From positions 1 to 64,000 of the forward strand of contig UQNZ01000008.1 of the NCBI GenBank assembly GCA_900542525.1: a stretch of DNA of 64,000 nucleotides, written 5' to 3'. The notes beneath the pieces are model-generated. The model ran no database searches, was not told the origin of the DNA, and was given only the letters and a program-made list of their open reading frames with translations. How positions within the stretch are numbered: position 1 is the first letter of the stretch; every line of letters begins with the position of its first letter. Shown piece after piece: positions 1-8,606 of the stretch. A program made the position numbers and the translations under genes. Source of the stretch: an uncultured Eggerthella sp. Its GTDB lineage: Bacteria; Actinomycetota; Coriobacteriia; Coriobacteriales; Eggerthellaceae.

Positions 1-54
1 ACCTCCGACGCACGGTTTAGGAAACCGACGCTCTATCCGCTGAGCTACGGGGGC
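1..54 (-). tRNA. tRNA-Arg(CCT), 3' part cut by the window edge
   Basis: On the minus strand the sequence opens with a GCCCCCG acceptor arm at 54-48, a D-arm GCTCAGCGGATAGAGC, and an anticodon stem-loop with loop TTCCTAA, giving anticodon CCT (reads AGG, arginine). The variable loop and the start of the T-arm (GGAGGT) are visible; the T-loop, 3' acceptor strand and CCA lie outside the window. The first anticodon-stem pair looks like a T-T mismatch. It follows pknB in the same direction. Confidence 0.88.
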
Positions 55-144
55 GTGCGAATAACGGTTCAATCATTCTAGCATGAAGCCCTTTGCGATC
101 GAGGTCCATCCTCGATCGTCGTAGTTATTCGGGCAGAATCAGGC

Positions 145-2043
145 CTAGGCTGAGCCGCTCGAGACCGTGATGGTCACGCGACTGCCTTTGTTGGCTTTGC
201 CAACCACGTCTTGCGAGATGACAAATCCTTTTTCAACGGTGCCGCTTGCCATGTGCTTCACGGATACTTCAAAGCCTGCGTTCTTCAGAGTTGAGGTTGC
301 ATCAGCTTCGCTCTCTCCTGATACATTGGGGACTTGGGCCTCTTCAGGACCATTGGAGATCGCGATAGTAACGGTCGAGCCTTTAGGAGCGGTTCCGGAA
401 GGATCCTGTGAGATGACACGACCTTCAGGGGTGCTGCTGCTATAGCGATAACTCGTGTTCACCTTGAAGCCGGCGTTCTTAAGTGAGTTCTCCGCATTCG
501 AAACCGTTGCCCCTACCACATTGGGAACGGACACGTTTTCTGCGCCCTTCGAGAGGTGGAAGACAACCGTATCGCCCTTATTGAGCGAGGAGCCCGCAGG
601 TTGATCCTGGCTGGCCACGCAACCTTCTTTCACGCTTTCGGAGAAGGTCGAATCTCCTTCTTGGCCGTTGAGACCATAGGAGGAAAGCGTGCGCATGGCT
701 TCTTCGGAAGTTTGTCCCTTAAGGTCGGGCACCGATACCTGTTCGGTTCCCTTCGAGATGCTCAGATCAATGCGGCTGCCTTTGACCGCTTCTTGGCCGC
801 CAGGGGGGTTCGTGCTTACGACCAGACCGGAATCGACGGTGGAACTGAAGACTTCTGTTTCAGTGCCGATCTTGAAGCCCGCTTCTTCGAGCGTAGTCTT
901 CGCTTCGCCGAGTGCCATATTCGTAACATCGGGTACGGTAGCGCGCTCGTTATTTCCGCCGAGCGAGAAAGCGGCGATGCCGACGACGATCGCAATGATG
1001 GCGACAACGACCACGCCGATGATGATCTTCTTCTTATTGTCGTTTTGCGGAGGCTGTTGCTGTTTTCCTGAGCGGAAATTCGTGGTTGCGCCAGCACCCA
1101 TTGGGCTTGTGCCAATAGGCTTCGGCATCACTGCTGTGCCGTCCATAGGGGGGATGCCGGCGCCGAGTACTTGAGTACGATCGTTATGAACGCCAAGGCC
1201 AGGAATGGGCCTGCCTGCAAGATAGTCGTTCAAAGCTTGGCGCATCTCCTGTGCATTCGCAAAACGTTGCGCAGGATCCTTCTCCATCGCCTTCATGATG
1301 ATAGCTTCGAGCACGGGGTCGATATCGGGATTGATCGAGCGCGGAGCGGGCGGCATTTCGTTCACTTGCTTGACCGCAACGCTTACTGAATCGGTTCCTT
1401 CGAAGGGGAGGCGACCAGTGGTTGCTTCGTAGAGTACGATGCCGAGTGAATACACGTCGGAAAGACCGGTAAGATCTTTTCCTTGTGCCTGCTCCGGTGA
1501 GATATAGTGGGCGGTGCCAAGCACGGTGGCCGTTTGGCTCAAGCCTGCGTCTCCTGCGCGTGCGATGCCGAAGTCCATGACCTTGATGTTGCCATCGGGC
1601 TGGATCATGATGTTCTGCGGCTTGATATCGCGATGGATGATGCCGCCTTCATGAGCGACTTGTAGCGCCTGTGCTACCTGCGAACCGATCTCGGCAGCTT
1701 TTCGCTGGTTGATCGCGCCGCGTTCTTTGATCGCTGTTTTCAGATCGGTTCCCTTGAGGAACTCCATGACGATGTAGTAAGTATCGCTTTCGGCATCCAG
1801 GCCCCAGTCATAGATGCTTACGATATAAGGGCTCTGCAGTTTTGCCGCCGATGCAGCTTCTTGGCGAAAGCGCGCTTGAAAGGTCTGGTCAGCTGCGTAT
1901 TGCGGCAACATGACCTTCACGGCAACAACGCGGTCCAGCACAGTATCGTGAGCGCGATACACTTCTGCCATACCACCGATGCCAACGCGTTCGATGAGCT
2001 GATAGCGGTTGTTCAATGTCTTGCCCGTCATGCTTCCAGCCAC
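145..2043 (-). CDS. pknB: PASTA-domain serine/threonine protein kinase (PknB type)
   Basis: A membrane Ser/Thr kinase that senses peptidoglycan or lipid II and phosphorylates cell-wall and division proteins. The N-terminal kinase domain (about residues 10-270) shows the glycine loop GVGIGGMAEVY, the VAVK lysine, HRDIKPQN and DFG. A single membrane helix follows at about 340-360, then four consecutive PASTA repeats to the C-terminus. An open frame extends to an ATG at 2067, but that ATG has no Shine-Dalgarno site. AAAAGGAGA ends six bases before a GTG at 2043, so that GTG is preferred (632 aa). It is the last gene of the fha / phosphatase / synthase cluster, the usual actinobacterial setting. 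The cognate phosphatase is encoded two genes upstream. Confidence 0.96.
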   Translation of the reverse strand: MAGSMTGKTLNNRYQLIERVGIGGMAEVYRAHDTVLDRVVAVKVMLPQYAADQTFQARFRQEAASAAKLQSPYIVSIYDWGLDAESDTYYIVMEFLKGTDLKTAIKERGAINQRKAAEIGSQVAQALQVAHEGGIIHRDIKPQNIMIQPDGNIKVMDFGIARAGDAGLSQTATVLGTAHYISPEQAQGKDLTGLSDVYSLGIVLYEATTGRLPFEGTDSVSVAVKQVNEMPPAPRSINPDIDPVLEAIIMKAMEKDPAQRFANAQEMRQALNDYLAGRPIPGLGVHNDRTQVLGAGIPPMDGTAVMPKPIGTSPMGAGATTNFRSGKQQQPPQNDNKKKIIIGVVVVAIIAIVVGIAAFSLGGNNERATVPDVTNMALGEAKTTLEEAGFKIGTETEVFSSTVDSGLVVSTNPPGGQEAVKGSRIDLSISKGTEQVSVPDLKGQTSEEAMRTLSSYGLNGQEGDSTFSESVKEGCVASQDQPAGSSLNKGDTVVFHLSKGAENVSVPNVVGATVSNAENSLKNAGFKVNTSYRYSSSTPEGRVISQDPSGTAPKGSTVTIAISNGPEEAQVPNVSGESEADATSTLKNAGFEVSVKHMASGTVEKGFVISQDVVGKANKGSRVTITVSSGSA

Positions 2044-2119
2044 GTTTAATCTCCTTTTGGAATCCATGCTTGAGCGCTATTGTTGTGCTTAAGCATACCA
2101 TCATATCCTAATAAGATGG

Positions 2120-4885
2120 TCATTTTATGACCCCTTGCACTTGTAAGGCGGTGCGGAGCACTCCTTGAGCGCGCGATGCCGCTCCTCCAGGAAGATCCGC
2201 GCCTTCCTCGAGTACGATCGCGACGACCACCCTTGAATTCTCCGAAGGACCGATGCCCACGAACCAGCTATCGTCGATAGGCTTGCCCGTTTCTGCGGTG
2301 CCTGTCTTGCCCGCGATCTTGACGCCTGGAACTGCTGCAGCGCCACCCGTACCTGATGAAACAACGCCTTCGAGGATCGATTTCACACGATTTGCTGTAG
2401 CGGAATTCGTTGCGGTCATGAGCGGTGAAGGCGATGCGGTGAAGCTGCATTTTCCTTCAGCGTTGTAGATACTATCGACCAAATAGGGCTTTTGGATAAC
2501 GCCGTTATTCGCGATCGCGCAGCCTACCATCGCCATCTCGAGCACGGTGGACTGCGGACCAGCAGGGCTCTCATGTTCGCCAACCGGTTCGCCTGCGGCT
2601 GCCCATGCTGTTTCCCATTCGGTCATCTCTTCAGGTTTGGGCATGAGCGATTTCGCGAGCGGCAAATCGAACTTGATGTCTTTGTCGAAGCCGAAATCCT
2701 CAGCGGTCTTCACGAGCATATCCGCACCCATTTCCACGCCAAGCTGGGCATAGACCGTGTTGGCTGAAACTTCGGTGGCGCGTGCGAGTGTGATCTCGCC
2801 ATAGCTGCGGCCATTGAAGTTGGTGATGTCACCATTGCCGATCTTCATGGCACCAGGCGCTTTGAATACGCTCGATTCGGTGGCGACATTGTTCTCGAGC
2901 GCACCAGTAAGAGTAACGATCTTGAAGGTTGATCCGGGCGGGTAGAGCGCCTGGGTGGCGCGGTTGTAGAGCGCTGAAGAATCCGATGAGTTCGCGTTGT
3001 TTTGCAGGAGCGTTTCGATATCGGCAGCATTGTAGGTAGGCGAAGAGGCGAGTGCGAGCACTGCACCAGTCTTCGGATCGATGACCACGCATGCACCCGA
3101 GAAGCCCTCGAGTGCGTCTTGCGCAGCCTTCTGGATGGTCGAGTTGATCGTGAGCTTCACATCGTTGCCTGCGGCGCTGTTGCCAGTGGTGGCGTTGAGC
3201 ACGTCGGTCCAGGACGCATAATTGCGCTGGCCTTTCAGCGTGTCGTTGTAGCTTGCTTCGATGCCGGCCGTACCGAATTTCTCTGATGCGTAGCCTACGA
3301 CGTGCGCTGCGAGCGTGCCTGCCGGATAGACGCGCTTATAGGTGCCGTCGGACTGTTCGACGCTTTGCGCGAGGACCACGTTGTCGTAAGTGGATATGGT
3401 GCCGCGTTCGGTCTTCGATTCCTTCACGAGCGTGTGATTATTGATGGGCATGTTCTTGTATTCATCTGCCTGAACGACCATGATCATGGTGAGATTGGCA
3501 ACGAGCAGCGCGAAGAGCACCGAGAAGGCGATCATAGTGTTCGTGATGCGCTTTCCAAGTGATACGCGTCCGAGCACGCCTTCTGCGGAAATATTGCCCG
3601 TTCCCGAGGCGATCTCCGATTCAACACCGGTCGATTGATCGCCGCACTTGAGCAAGAAGCCCACTGCGATGAAGCTTGCGAGCAGCGAAGAGCCACCTTG
3701 GCTCACGAAGGGAAGCGTGAGTCCGGTAAGAGGAATGAGACGCGTAACGCCACCGACGATGATGAATGCCTGCAGCACGATCGTGGCAGTCAGACCAACT
3801 GCGATAAAGGAGCTTACGTCCGACTTCGCACGCGCAGCAGTAACGAGGCCGCGAATCGCGAAGCAGAGGTAGAGCAAGAGCAAGCCTGCCGCGCCCAGAA
3901 GACCTGTCTCTTCAGCGATGGCCGCGAAGATGAAGTCCGATTCTACGATGGGGATGTTATCGGCCAGACCGCTTCCGATGCCCACACCGAACAGACCGCC
4001 ATCAGCCATTGAGAAGATGGATTGCACGAGCTGGTAGCCCGTGTTGGTGGGGTCGGCGAAAGGATTGAGCCAAGTATCGACGCGCACCTGCACGTGCGAG
4101 AAGAAGAAAAAGAGGATGACCGCACCGATGGCGATCGTGAGCAAACCTACTACCAGGTAGAACTTCTTGCCGCTTGCCACGTAGAGCATGGTAAGGAACA
4201 CAAAGTAGACGATGAGCGCCGAACCTAGGTCCTTCTCGAAGACAACGATGGCCATGGAGAGCAGCCACATGATAAGGAGCGGCAGCAGTGTGGAGAGGTC
4301 GGGGAATTTGAACGGCCCCACCTTGTGCGTAAAGACGGAGAGCATCTCACGGTTTTGGGCGAGGTATCCCGCTAAGAAGAGCACGATGAAGATCTTGGCG
4401 ATCTCTCCTGGTTGGAAGGAGAACCCACCGACGGAAAGCCAGATGCGGCTACCGTAGATCTCGTTGCCGATGCCAGGGAGCAAGGGGGAGAGCAGCAGGA
4501 TAAGACCGATGATCATGATGGTGTATTTGTAGTTGGCGGTCTTGTCCATGTTCTTCATGAATACGATGACGGCGATCATGAAGATAATGCCTAAGATAAG
4601 CCAACCGACTTGTCGAATTGCTAGGTCAGGAGCGAGACGCGTTACGAAAGCGATGCCGATCGAAGAGAGCGCGAAGCAGATCGGCAGGATCGCTGGGTCG
4701 GCAGCAGGTGCGAATTTGCGCAGTGCGAGGTGCGAGACGATGAACGAAGCGAAGATGCCCACCGGCACGCCAATGCTTGCCCAACCGAGTTCTTCGCCCT
4801 GGTTGAGGGCGATCATCGCGAAGAGCAGAATAGCGAGCGGTGCCGCTATGCAAAGGAGTGCAAGTTCGATATTGCGGCGGGTCAT
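2120..4885 (-). CDS. RodA/FtsW glycosyltransferase fused to a class B penicillin-binding protein
   Basis: A single 921-aa frame joins two proteins that normally work as a pair. Residues about 1-420 are a polytopic SEDS glycosyltransferase (RodA/FtsW type) that polymerises lipid II. Residues about 445-921 are a class B PBP transpeptidase that keeps its own membrane anchor near 450-475. The PBP part shows active-site motifs STFK, SAN and KTGTAE in order. Fusion gives a covalent 1:1 polymerase-crosslinker unit in the cytoplasmic membrane. The start lies 3 bases after the phosphatase stop, so the genes are probably translationally coupled. No stop or frameshift interrupts the join. Whether the unit serves elongation or division cannot be told from sequence alone, although rodA-pbpA is the usual pair at this locus. 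Confidence 0.95.
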   Translation of the reverse strand: MTRRNIELALLCIAAPLAILLFAMIALNQGEELGWASIGVPVGIFASFIVSHLALRKFAPAADPAILPICFALSSIGIAFVTRLAPDLAIRQVGWLILGIIFMIAVIVFMKNMDKTANYKYTIMIIGLILLLSPLLPGIGNEIYGSRIWLSVGGFSFQPGEIAKIFIVLFLAGYLAQNREMLSVFTHKVGPFKFPDLSTLLPLLIMWLLSMAIVVFEKDLGSALIVYFVFLTMLYVASGKKFYLVVGLLTIAIGAVILFFFFSHVQVRVDTWLNPFADPTNTGYQLVQSIFSMADGGLFGVGIGSGLADNIPIVESDFIFAAIAEETGLLGAAGLLLLYLCFAIRGLVTAARAKSDVSSFIAVGLTATIVLQAFIIVGGVTRLIPLTGLTLPFVSQGGSSLLASFIAVGFLLKCGDQSTGVESEIASGTGNISAEGVLGRVSLGKRITNTMIAFSVLFALLVANLTMIMVVQADEYKNMPINNHTLVKESKTERGTISTYDNVVLAQSVEQSDGTYKRVYPAGTLAAHVVGYASEKFGTAGIEASYNDTLKGQRNYASWTDVLNATTGNSAAGNDVKLTINSTIQKAAQDALEGFSGACVVIDPKTGAVLALASSPTYNAADIETLLQNNANSSDSSALYNRATQALYPPGSTFKIVTLTGALENNVATESSVFKAPGAMKIGNGDITNFNGRSYGEITLARATEVSANTVYAQLGVEMGADMLVKTAEDFGFDKDIKFDLPLAKSLMPKPEEMTEWETAWAAAGEPVGEHESPAGPQSTVLEMAMVGCAIANNGVIQKPYLVDSIYNAEGKCSFTASPSPLMTATNSATANRVKSILEGVVSSGTGGAAAVPGVKIAGKTGTAETGKPIDDSWFVGIGPSENSRVVVAIVLEEGADLPGGAASRAQGVLRTALQVQGVIK

Positions 4886-4888
4886 GGC

Positions 4889-6049
4889 CTAGCGTCCACC
4901 CCCATTGTTACTAGGGTTGCTCGCAGGCTGTGCGGTCGTGGTTGCTTGCGCTTGCTGAGCCTCGGCTTCTCCGCGTGCGATTTCTTCTTCATACCCAGTG
5001 ATGAGGTTGTTCGCTTCATCGATGCTGGAAACGCTCATGCCTTCCTTGATACGGTTCGCCACACCCGGTTGGAGCTTGTCGACATCGACATTGGTGGTGT
5101 GGTCGAGCGTAGAGAGCTTGATTCCCATGAAGTCGTCCGGCATACCGCGGTAGACGCTTACTTTGCCATTCTCTTCTATGAGATAGGCTGAATTACTGAT
5201 GAAGGTATAGCCGCCGAAACCTGCTGCGAAGATGACCGCAACGAGCGCGATGGCGAGACAGATGTAGAAAACGCGGCTTTTGTGCGCCTTCTTTTGTTCG
5301 CGCACTTCACTAAACCCCGGCACATCCGCTACGACGACCGTTACGTTATCGGCACCACCGTTCTCAAGGGCGGCGGTGACCAATTCATCGGCACAATGCT
5401 GGGCATCGCTTTGCCTGCGCATGATCGATTCGATCGCGTTGTTCGAGATCATGGAGCTTAAACCGTCGGAGCAAAGCAGGATGCGATCCCCTGCGTCCAC
5501 GTTGAGCTCGTAGATGTCGGGTCGCATGTGGATGTCGGAACCGATCGCACGGGTGATGACCGAACGATTTGGATGTACGCGTGCTTCTTCGGGAGTTATC
5601 TGACCGGCCTCGATGAGGTCAGCCATGAGCGAATGATCACGCGTGATCTGCTGCAGGTGTCCTTTGTGCAAAAGGTAGGCGCGCGAATCGCCCACCTGCG
5701 CGATGAGCAGGCGCTCGCCTTCGAGCATGGCGGCGGTGAGCGTGGTGCCCATGCCGTCACGGCCAATACCTTGGCGGGGGGCTTTTATCACGTTGTAATT
5801 AGCTGCTTCGACCGCAGCGGTGAGCCCTTCGGCATCCAGATGGCTGGGTGCGAGTTCGGCAAGCGTATTCACGGTGATCTCGGAAGCGATCTCGCCGGCT
5901 TCATGGCCGCCCATGCCATCTGCTACGGCAAAAAGCGGCGGAATGATGATGAGGCTATCTTCATTGTGATCACGCACGTAACCAATATCCGTGCGGCTTC
6001 CGAATGATATGTCTTGACCTGCTGTGTTTTTGTTGCTGATGGTGGTCAT
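4889..6049 (-). CDS. PP2C-family serine/threonine phosphatase (Stp/PstP type), membrane-anchored
   Basis: Metal-dependent phosphatase expected to dephosphorylate PknB and its substrates. Residues about 15-240 hold the PP2C core: RDHNEDS near the N-terminus, VADGMGGHEAGE (metal-binding Asp and Gly), GDSRAYL, LCSDGLSSM and ADNVTVVV. A single transmembrane helix at about 252-275 is followed by an outside domain of about 80 residues and a Gln/Ala/Thr-rich tail ending in NNGGGR. This matches the architecture of mycobacterial PstP. Its start abuts the fhaB stop and its end nearly abuts the synthase start, so it is inside the operon. Confidence 0.94.
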   Translation of the reverse strand: MTTISNKNTAGQDISFGSRTDIGYVRDHNEDSLIIIPPLFAVADGMGGHEAGEIASEITVNTLAELAPSHLDAEGLTAAVEAANYNVIKAPRQGIGRDGMGTTLTAAMLEGERLLIAQVGDSRAYLLHKGHLQQITRDHSLMADLIEAGQITPEEARVHPNRSVITRAIGSDIHMRPDIYELNVDAGDRILLCSDGLSSMISNNAIESIMRRQSDAQHCADELVTAALENGGADNVTVVVADVPGFSEVREQKKAHKSRVFYICLAIALVAVIFAAGFGGYTFISNSAYLIEENGKVSVYRGMPDDFMGIKLSTLDHTTNVDVDKLQPGVANRIKEGMSVSSIDEANNLITGYEEEIARGEAEAQQAQATTTAQPASNPSNNGGGR

Positions 6050-6463
6050 TTATGCGTACCTTACCCTTATGGTCACATCGCCGACCATAACGCGGTCGCC
6101 GTTCTTGAGTGCAGTCGGTTCTGATATATGCATGCCGTTGACGGCGGTTCCGTTGAGAGAACCCATGTCTTCGATGAAGAGATTTTGACCCATGAGCACG
6201 AAGCGCGCATGGCGAGAAGAGACATACTCCGCGCCGATGACGATATCGGCTCCGGGGCTTCTACCAACCACGATAGGACCACGTACATCGATCGCAGCGC
6301 CTCGAAGCTCTTTCGGGCCTTTCTCGACTGCAACTGACCAGGCCTTCTCTTTTTTACGCTGTCCCTTCACGAGGCCGATGCCCGTTTTCATGATGGCGAA
6401 GAGAAACAGGTAGAGCAGTGCTACGAATAACAATCGACCGATTAAAAGAACGATGTCTATCAC
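6050..6463 (-). CDS. FHA-domain protein, FhaB/FipA type
   Basis: Small 137-aa protein with an N-terminal membrane helix (about residues 3-25) and a C-terminal forkhead-associated domain. The domain shows GRSPGADIVI, SSRHARF and the DMGSLNGTAVNG block that binds phosphothreonine. In actinobacteria the equivalent protein links PknA/PknB signalling to the division machinery. The stop codon is directly adjacent to the phosphatase start. Confidence 0.93.
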   Translation of the reverse strand: MIDIVLLIGRLLFVALLYLFLFAIMKTGIGLVKGQRKKEKAWSVAVEKGPKELRGAAIDVRGPIVVGRSPGADIVIGAEYVSSRHARFVLMGQNLFIEDMGSLNGTAVNGMHISEPTALKNGDRVMVGDVTIRVRYA

Positions 6464-6539
6464 GGGGTTACCTTACTGACGAACTGCTTGAACAGGCGAT
6501 GCGTGAACGCGGCTGGCGAAGTGGTTATCATGAACGGGT

Positions 6540-7478
6540 CTAGCGAAACGTGAAGAGAAATGTTGTTGTGCCAACGGTGATGCGATCCCCATCGTTTAAG
6601 AGTACGGAAGCGATATGCTTTCCGTTGACGAGCGTGCCATTGGTCGAGCCGAGATCGGCGAGCCCCCAGACGTTGGGCGATTCGCGGAAGATCTCTGCAT
6701 GCGTGCGGCTTGCATTGAGGTCGTCGAGCACGATGTCGCAGTTAGTGGCGCGTCCGATGAGCACGCGGGGGTTGGTAAGCGGGAAAGAGCGATCGGTGGT
6801 CATGTTGATAAGGGCGGCCGTTGGTTCAGTAGATGCAGGCTGCTGGCGGTCGAACATCATAGTGTTGGGGACCGGGATGGGCTCTGCCACCGAAGCGGGC
6901 TGTGCTTCTAATTGATAAGAATTTGGGTCCTGTTGATAATTCGGCACATAAGGCTGAGCGTTTTGCGGGTAGCCTTGGGGCTGCATGTAGTCATGCGGCT
7001 GCGGCTGCTGATAGGGGTTCGCCTGCGGGTGCGCGGGCGCGCCATAGCCAGGTTGCTGTGCAAGACCGTAGCGTTCGAGCTCTTCGTTACGTAGTTGTGC
7101 GATGATCGGCGCCGATACAAGTTCGGCGATCACGTCGAATTTACCCTGCTTGAGATCGTCGTCGACCATGAAGCGCACGAGCGGTGCGCCATCCATGACG
7201 AAGCCTTCCTCATTGGCTTTGGCACGCAGATAGGTTTCGGTTTCCCCCGCGAGGGTGGGGTACATGCCGAAAAGACGGCGATCGTCATCGGGATTCACGA
7301 GCACGGTATAGAGCGTAGGAGCATATTCTTTGCCAGCGCCGACGGTCTTTTCGCGGCGCATCTGCTTTTCTGCTTTCTTGGTAATTTGAACGGGGGAAAT
7401 CGGAGCATCGAAGAGCTTGTCGTTTATGCCTTCGAAGCCGTCTTCAACGCGACGCTCAAATTTCGAGAAAAGTCCCAT
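6540..7478 (-). CDS. FHA-domain protein, FhaA type (DUF3662 + FHA)
   Basis: First gene of the signalling operon. The N-terminal half (MGLFSKFERRVEDGFEG onward) matches the DUF3662 domain of FhaA. A Gln/Pro/Tyr-rich linker (about residues 145-210) follows, then a C-terminal FHA domain with LIGRATNCDIVL, ASRTHAEI and LGSTNGTLVNG. The frame stays open upstream to 7670, but AGGAGAA precedes the ATG at 7478 at good spacing, and homologues start with this MGLF sequence (312 aa). FhaA proteins act in late peptidoglycan synthesis together with PknB and lipid II flippase regulation. Confidence 0.93.
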   Translation of the reverse strand: MGLFSKFERRVEDGFEGINDKLFDAPISPVQITKKAEKQMRREKTVGAGKEYAPTLYTVLVNPDDDRRLFGMYPTLAGETETYLRAKANEEGFVMDGAPLVRFMVDDDLKQGKFDVIAELVSAPIIAQLRNEELERYGLAQQPGYGAPAHPQANPYQQPQPHDYMQPQGYPQNAQPYVPNYQQDPNSYQLEAQPASVAEPIPVPNTMMFDRQQPASTEPTAALINMTTDRSFPLTNPRVLIGRATNCDIVLDDLNASRTHAEIFRESPNVWGLADLGSTNGTLVNGKHIASVLLNDGDRITVGTTTFLFTFR

Positions 7479-7760
7479 GAATGTTCTCCTCACATAACAC
7501 GTGCTATTCAGCATAGAACTATCAATATCTTGCCATAAATAGTGTTTTTCTCTGCTTAAATCTATGCAATCGCCATATAGGTGGCTAGAGTATCGGTTCT
7601 GATGGCGCGAAGAGGACGCTAACGTACAAATCTGTAAGGATCGCAGGGTTACTAACAACTGTTTGCGCATGCTGTTCTGGGCGAGAAACGTATCGATGAA
7701 TTTGAAGCTGGGGTGTTGCGAACGAGCAGCTTGTGGGGTATGCTGAACAGCACAACTTAT

Positions 7761-7847
7761 GCGGGCGTGGCGGAATTGGCAGACGCGCTAGCTTCAGGTG
7801 CTAGTGAGCTCCGGCTCGTGAAGGTTCAAGTCCTTTCGCCCGCACCA
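7761..7847 (+). tRNA. tRNA-Leu(CAG)
   Basis: Acceptor strands GCGGGCG (7761-7767) and CGCCCGC (7837-7843) pair perfectly and CCA is encoded at 7845-7847. The anticodon stem CTAGC/GCTAG closes the loop TTCAGGT, giving anticodon CAG (reads CUG). A long class II variable arm is present, as expected for tRNA-Leu. T-arm GGTTCAAGTCC is intact. Confidence 0.96.
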
Positions 7848-8058
7848 TAAAAATCAAAACCGCGCTAAGCGGTTTTTTATTTTTGTGTGGGGCGAACTTG
7901 GGCGAAGCCCAAGAAGCGCAAGCGCTGGACTTGAACCGAAGAAGGTTCACCGCACTGCTAGGCTGAAAGCCGAGCAGTGCTGGCATCTGCGTCAAGGCTT
8001 GCGAAGCAACCGCGAAGCGGCTTGGCCTTGACGCAGATGAACCCTTTCGCCCGCACCA
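7848..8058 (+). mobile_element. 211-bp insertion flanked by a duplicated tRNA-Leu 3' end (possible attachment-site scar)
   Basis: The last 16 bases of tRNA-Leu (7832-7847) recur exactly at 8043-8058. Between them lies non-coding DNA built of hairpins: GCACTGCT...AGCAGTGC near 7952-7981, and a 15-bp arm pair CATCTGCGTCAAGGC / GCCTTGACGCAGATG at about 7984-8039. The second tRNA copy has no body, only the 3' acceptor and CCA. It is followed at 8067 by a strong terminator that may be the tRNA's original one. Integration into a tRNA 3' end followed by loss of the element body would leave this pattern. No integrase is present. Confidence 0.45.
7856..7885 (+). terminator. Rho-independent terminator after tRNA-Leu
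   Basis: AAAACCGC pairs with GCGGTTTT around a GCTAA loop, followed by TTATTTTT. It begins nine bases after the tRNA CCA. Confidence 0.85.
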
Positions 8059-8066
8059 CTCTCATT

Positions 8067-8095
8067 ACGCCGTTCTAACGAACGGCGTTTTTATT
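8067..8095 (+). terminator. Rho-independent terminator
   Basis: ACGCCGTTC (8067-8075) pairs with GAACGGCGT (8080-8088) around TAAC and is followed by a T-run. It lies just after the second copy of the tRNA-Leu 3' end. Confidence 0.85.
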
Positions 8096-8212
8096 GACAC
8101 TGCGAAGCGATATGATGCCTCATCTTGCCCCTTGTTTCAGGCATGTCGTTGGGCGAACCCAACTTGGCCTGAAGGCGGGGCAATCTAAGACATCGTATCG
8201 CTTCTCGCTGAC
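8096..8212 (+). repeat. 117-nt structured repeat, copy A
   Basis: Shares about 107 of 117 positions by eye with copy B at 8327-8443, with no length difference. It folds into a nested hairpin: outer arms GAAGCGATA / TATCGCTTC, then GCCCC / GGGGC, TTCAGGC / GCCTGAA and GTTGGG-CGAA-CCCAAC at the tip. The ends are roughly inverted (GACACTGCGAAGC against GTCAGCGAGAAGC). No coding frame in it is convincing. REP, MITE or RNA element are all possible. Confidence 0.7.
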
Positions 8213-8265
8213 TTCTTTGGACCTACAAGAGCAATCATTGCTGTGTTAGACGGTTTTGTTTTGTT

Positions 8266-8291
8266 GGTGTGGGGCGAACTTGGGCGAAGCC
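8266..8291 (+). repeat. 26-nt direct repeat, second copy (first copy at 7885-7909)
   Basis: The string beginning GTGTGGGGCGAACTTG and ending GGGCGAAGCC occurs at 7885-7909 and again at 8267-8291. It shows that parts of the post-tRNA region were duplicated. Each copy contains a GGGCGAAGCC mini-hairpin. Confidence 0.7.
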
Positions 8292-8326
8292 TTTTTCTTT
8301 CGTCGTTTTACAAACGACGAAGTCTC

Positions 8327-8443
8327 GACACTGCGAAGCGACATGATGCCTCATCTTGCCCCTTGTTTCAGGCGCGGCGTTGGGCGAACCCAACTTGGCC
8401 TGAAGGCGGGACAATCTGAGGCACGGTATCTCTTCTCGCTGAC
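8327..8443 (+). repeat. 117-nt structured repeat, copy B
   Basis: Second copy of the element at 8096-8212, 231 bp away in the same orientation. The tip hairpin and the inner TTCAGGC / GCCTGAA stem are identical to copy A. Differences cluster in the 3' arm, where TGAGGCA now pairs with the upstream TGCCTCA. It ends about 160 bp before sstT. Confidence 0.7.
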
Positions 8444-8606
8444 TTTGCCTAACCTGCAAGACAAAATCCATAAAGAATAATTCGATAAAACCCATCTTCA
8501 TTTTCGCCATTAGCTTGATTTATAGATTCTTGGTGCATAAACGCGGTATAACTGCGGCTTTATTGCGCTAAACTTTCCCTATTCTTATATATGAGAGGTT
8601 CAACCA

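Noticed and set aside
8298..8321. Hairpin TTCGTCGTTT / AAACGACGAA as a terminator
   Set aside because: The T-run lies before the stem on the plus strand and no T-run follows it on the minus strand.
8235..8510. Small open frames on both strands within the repeat region after tRNA-Leu
   Set aside because: They cross the 117-nt structured repeat and differ between copies; nothing indicates translation.
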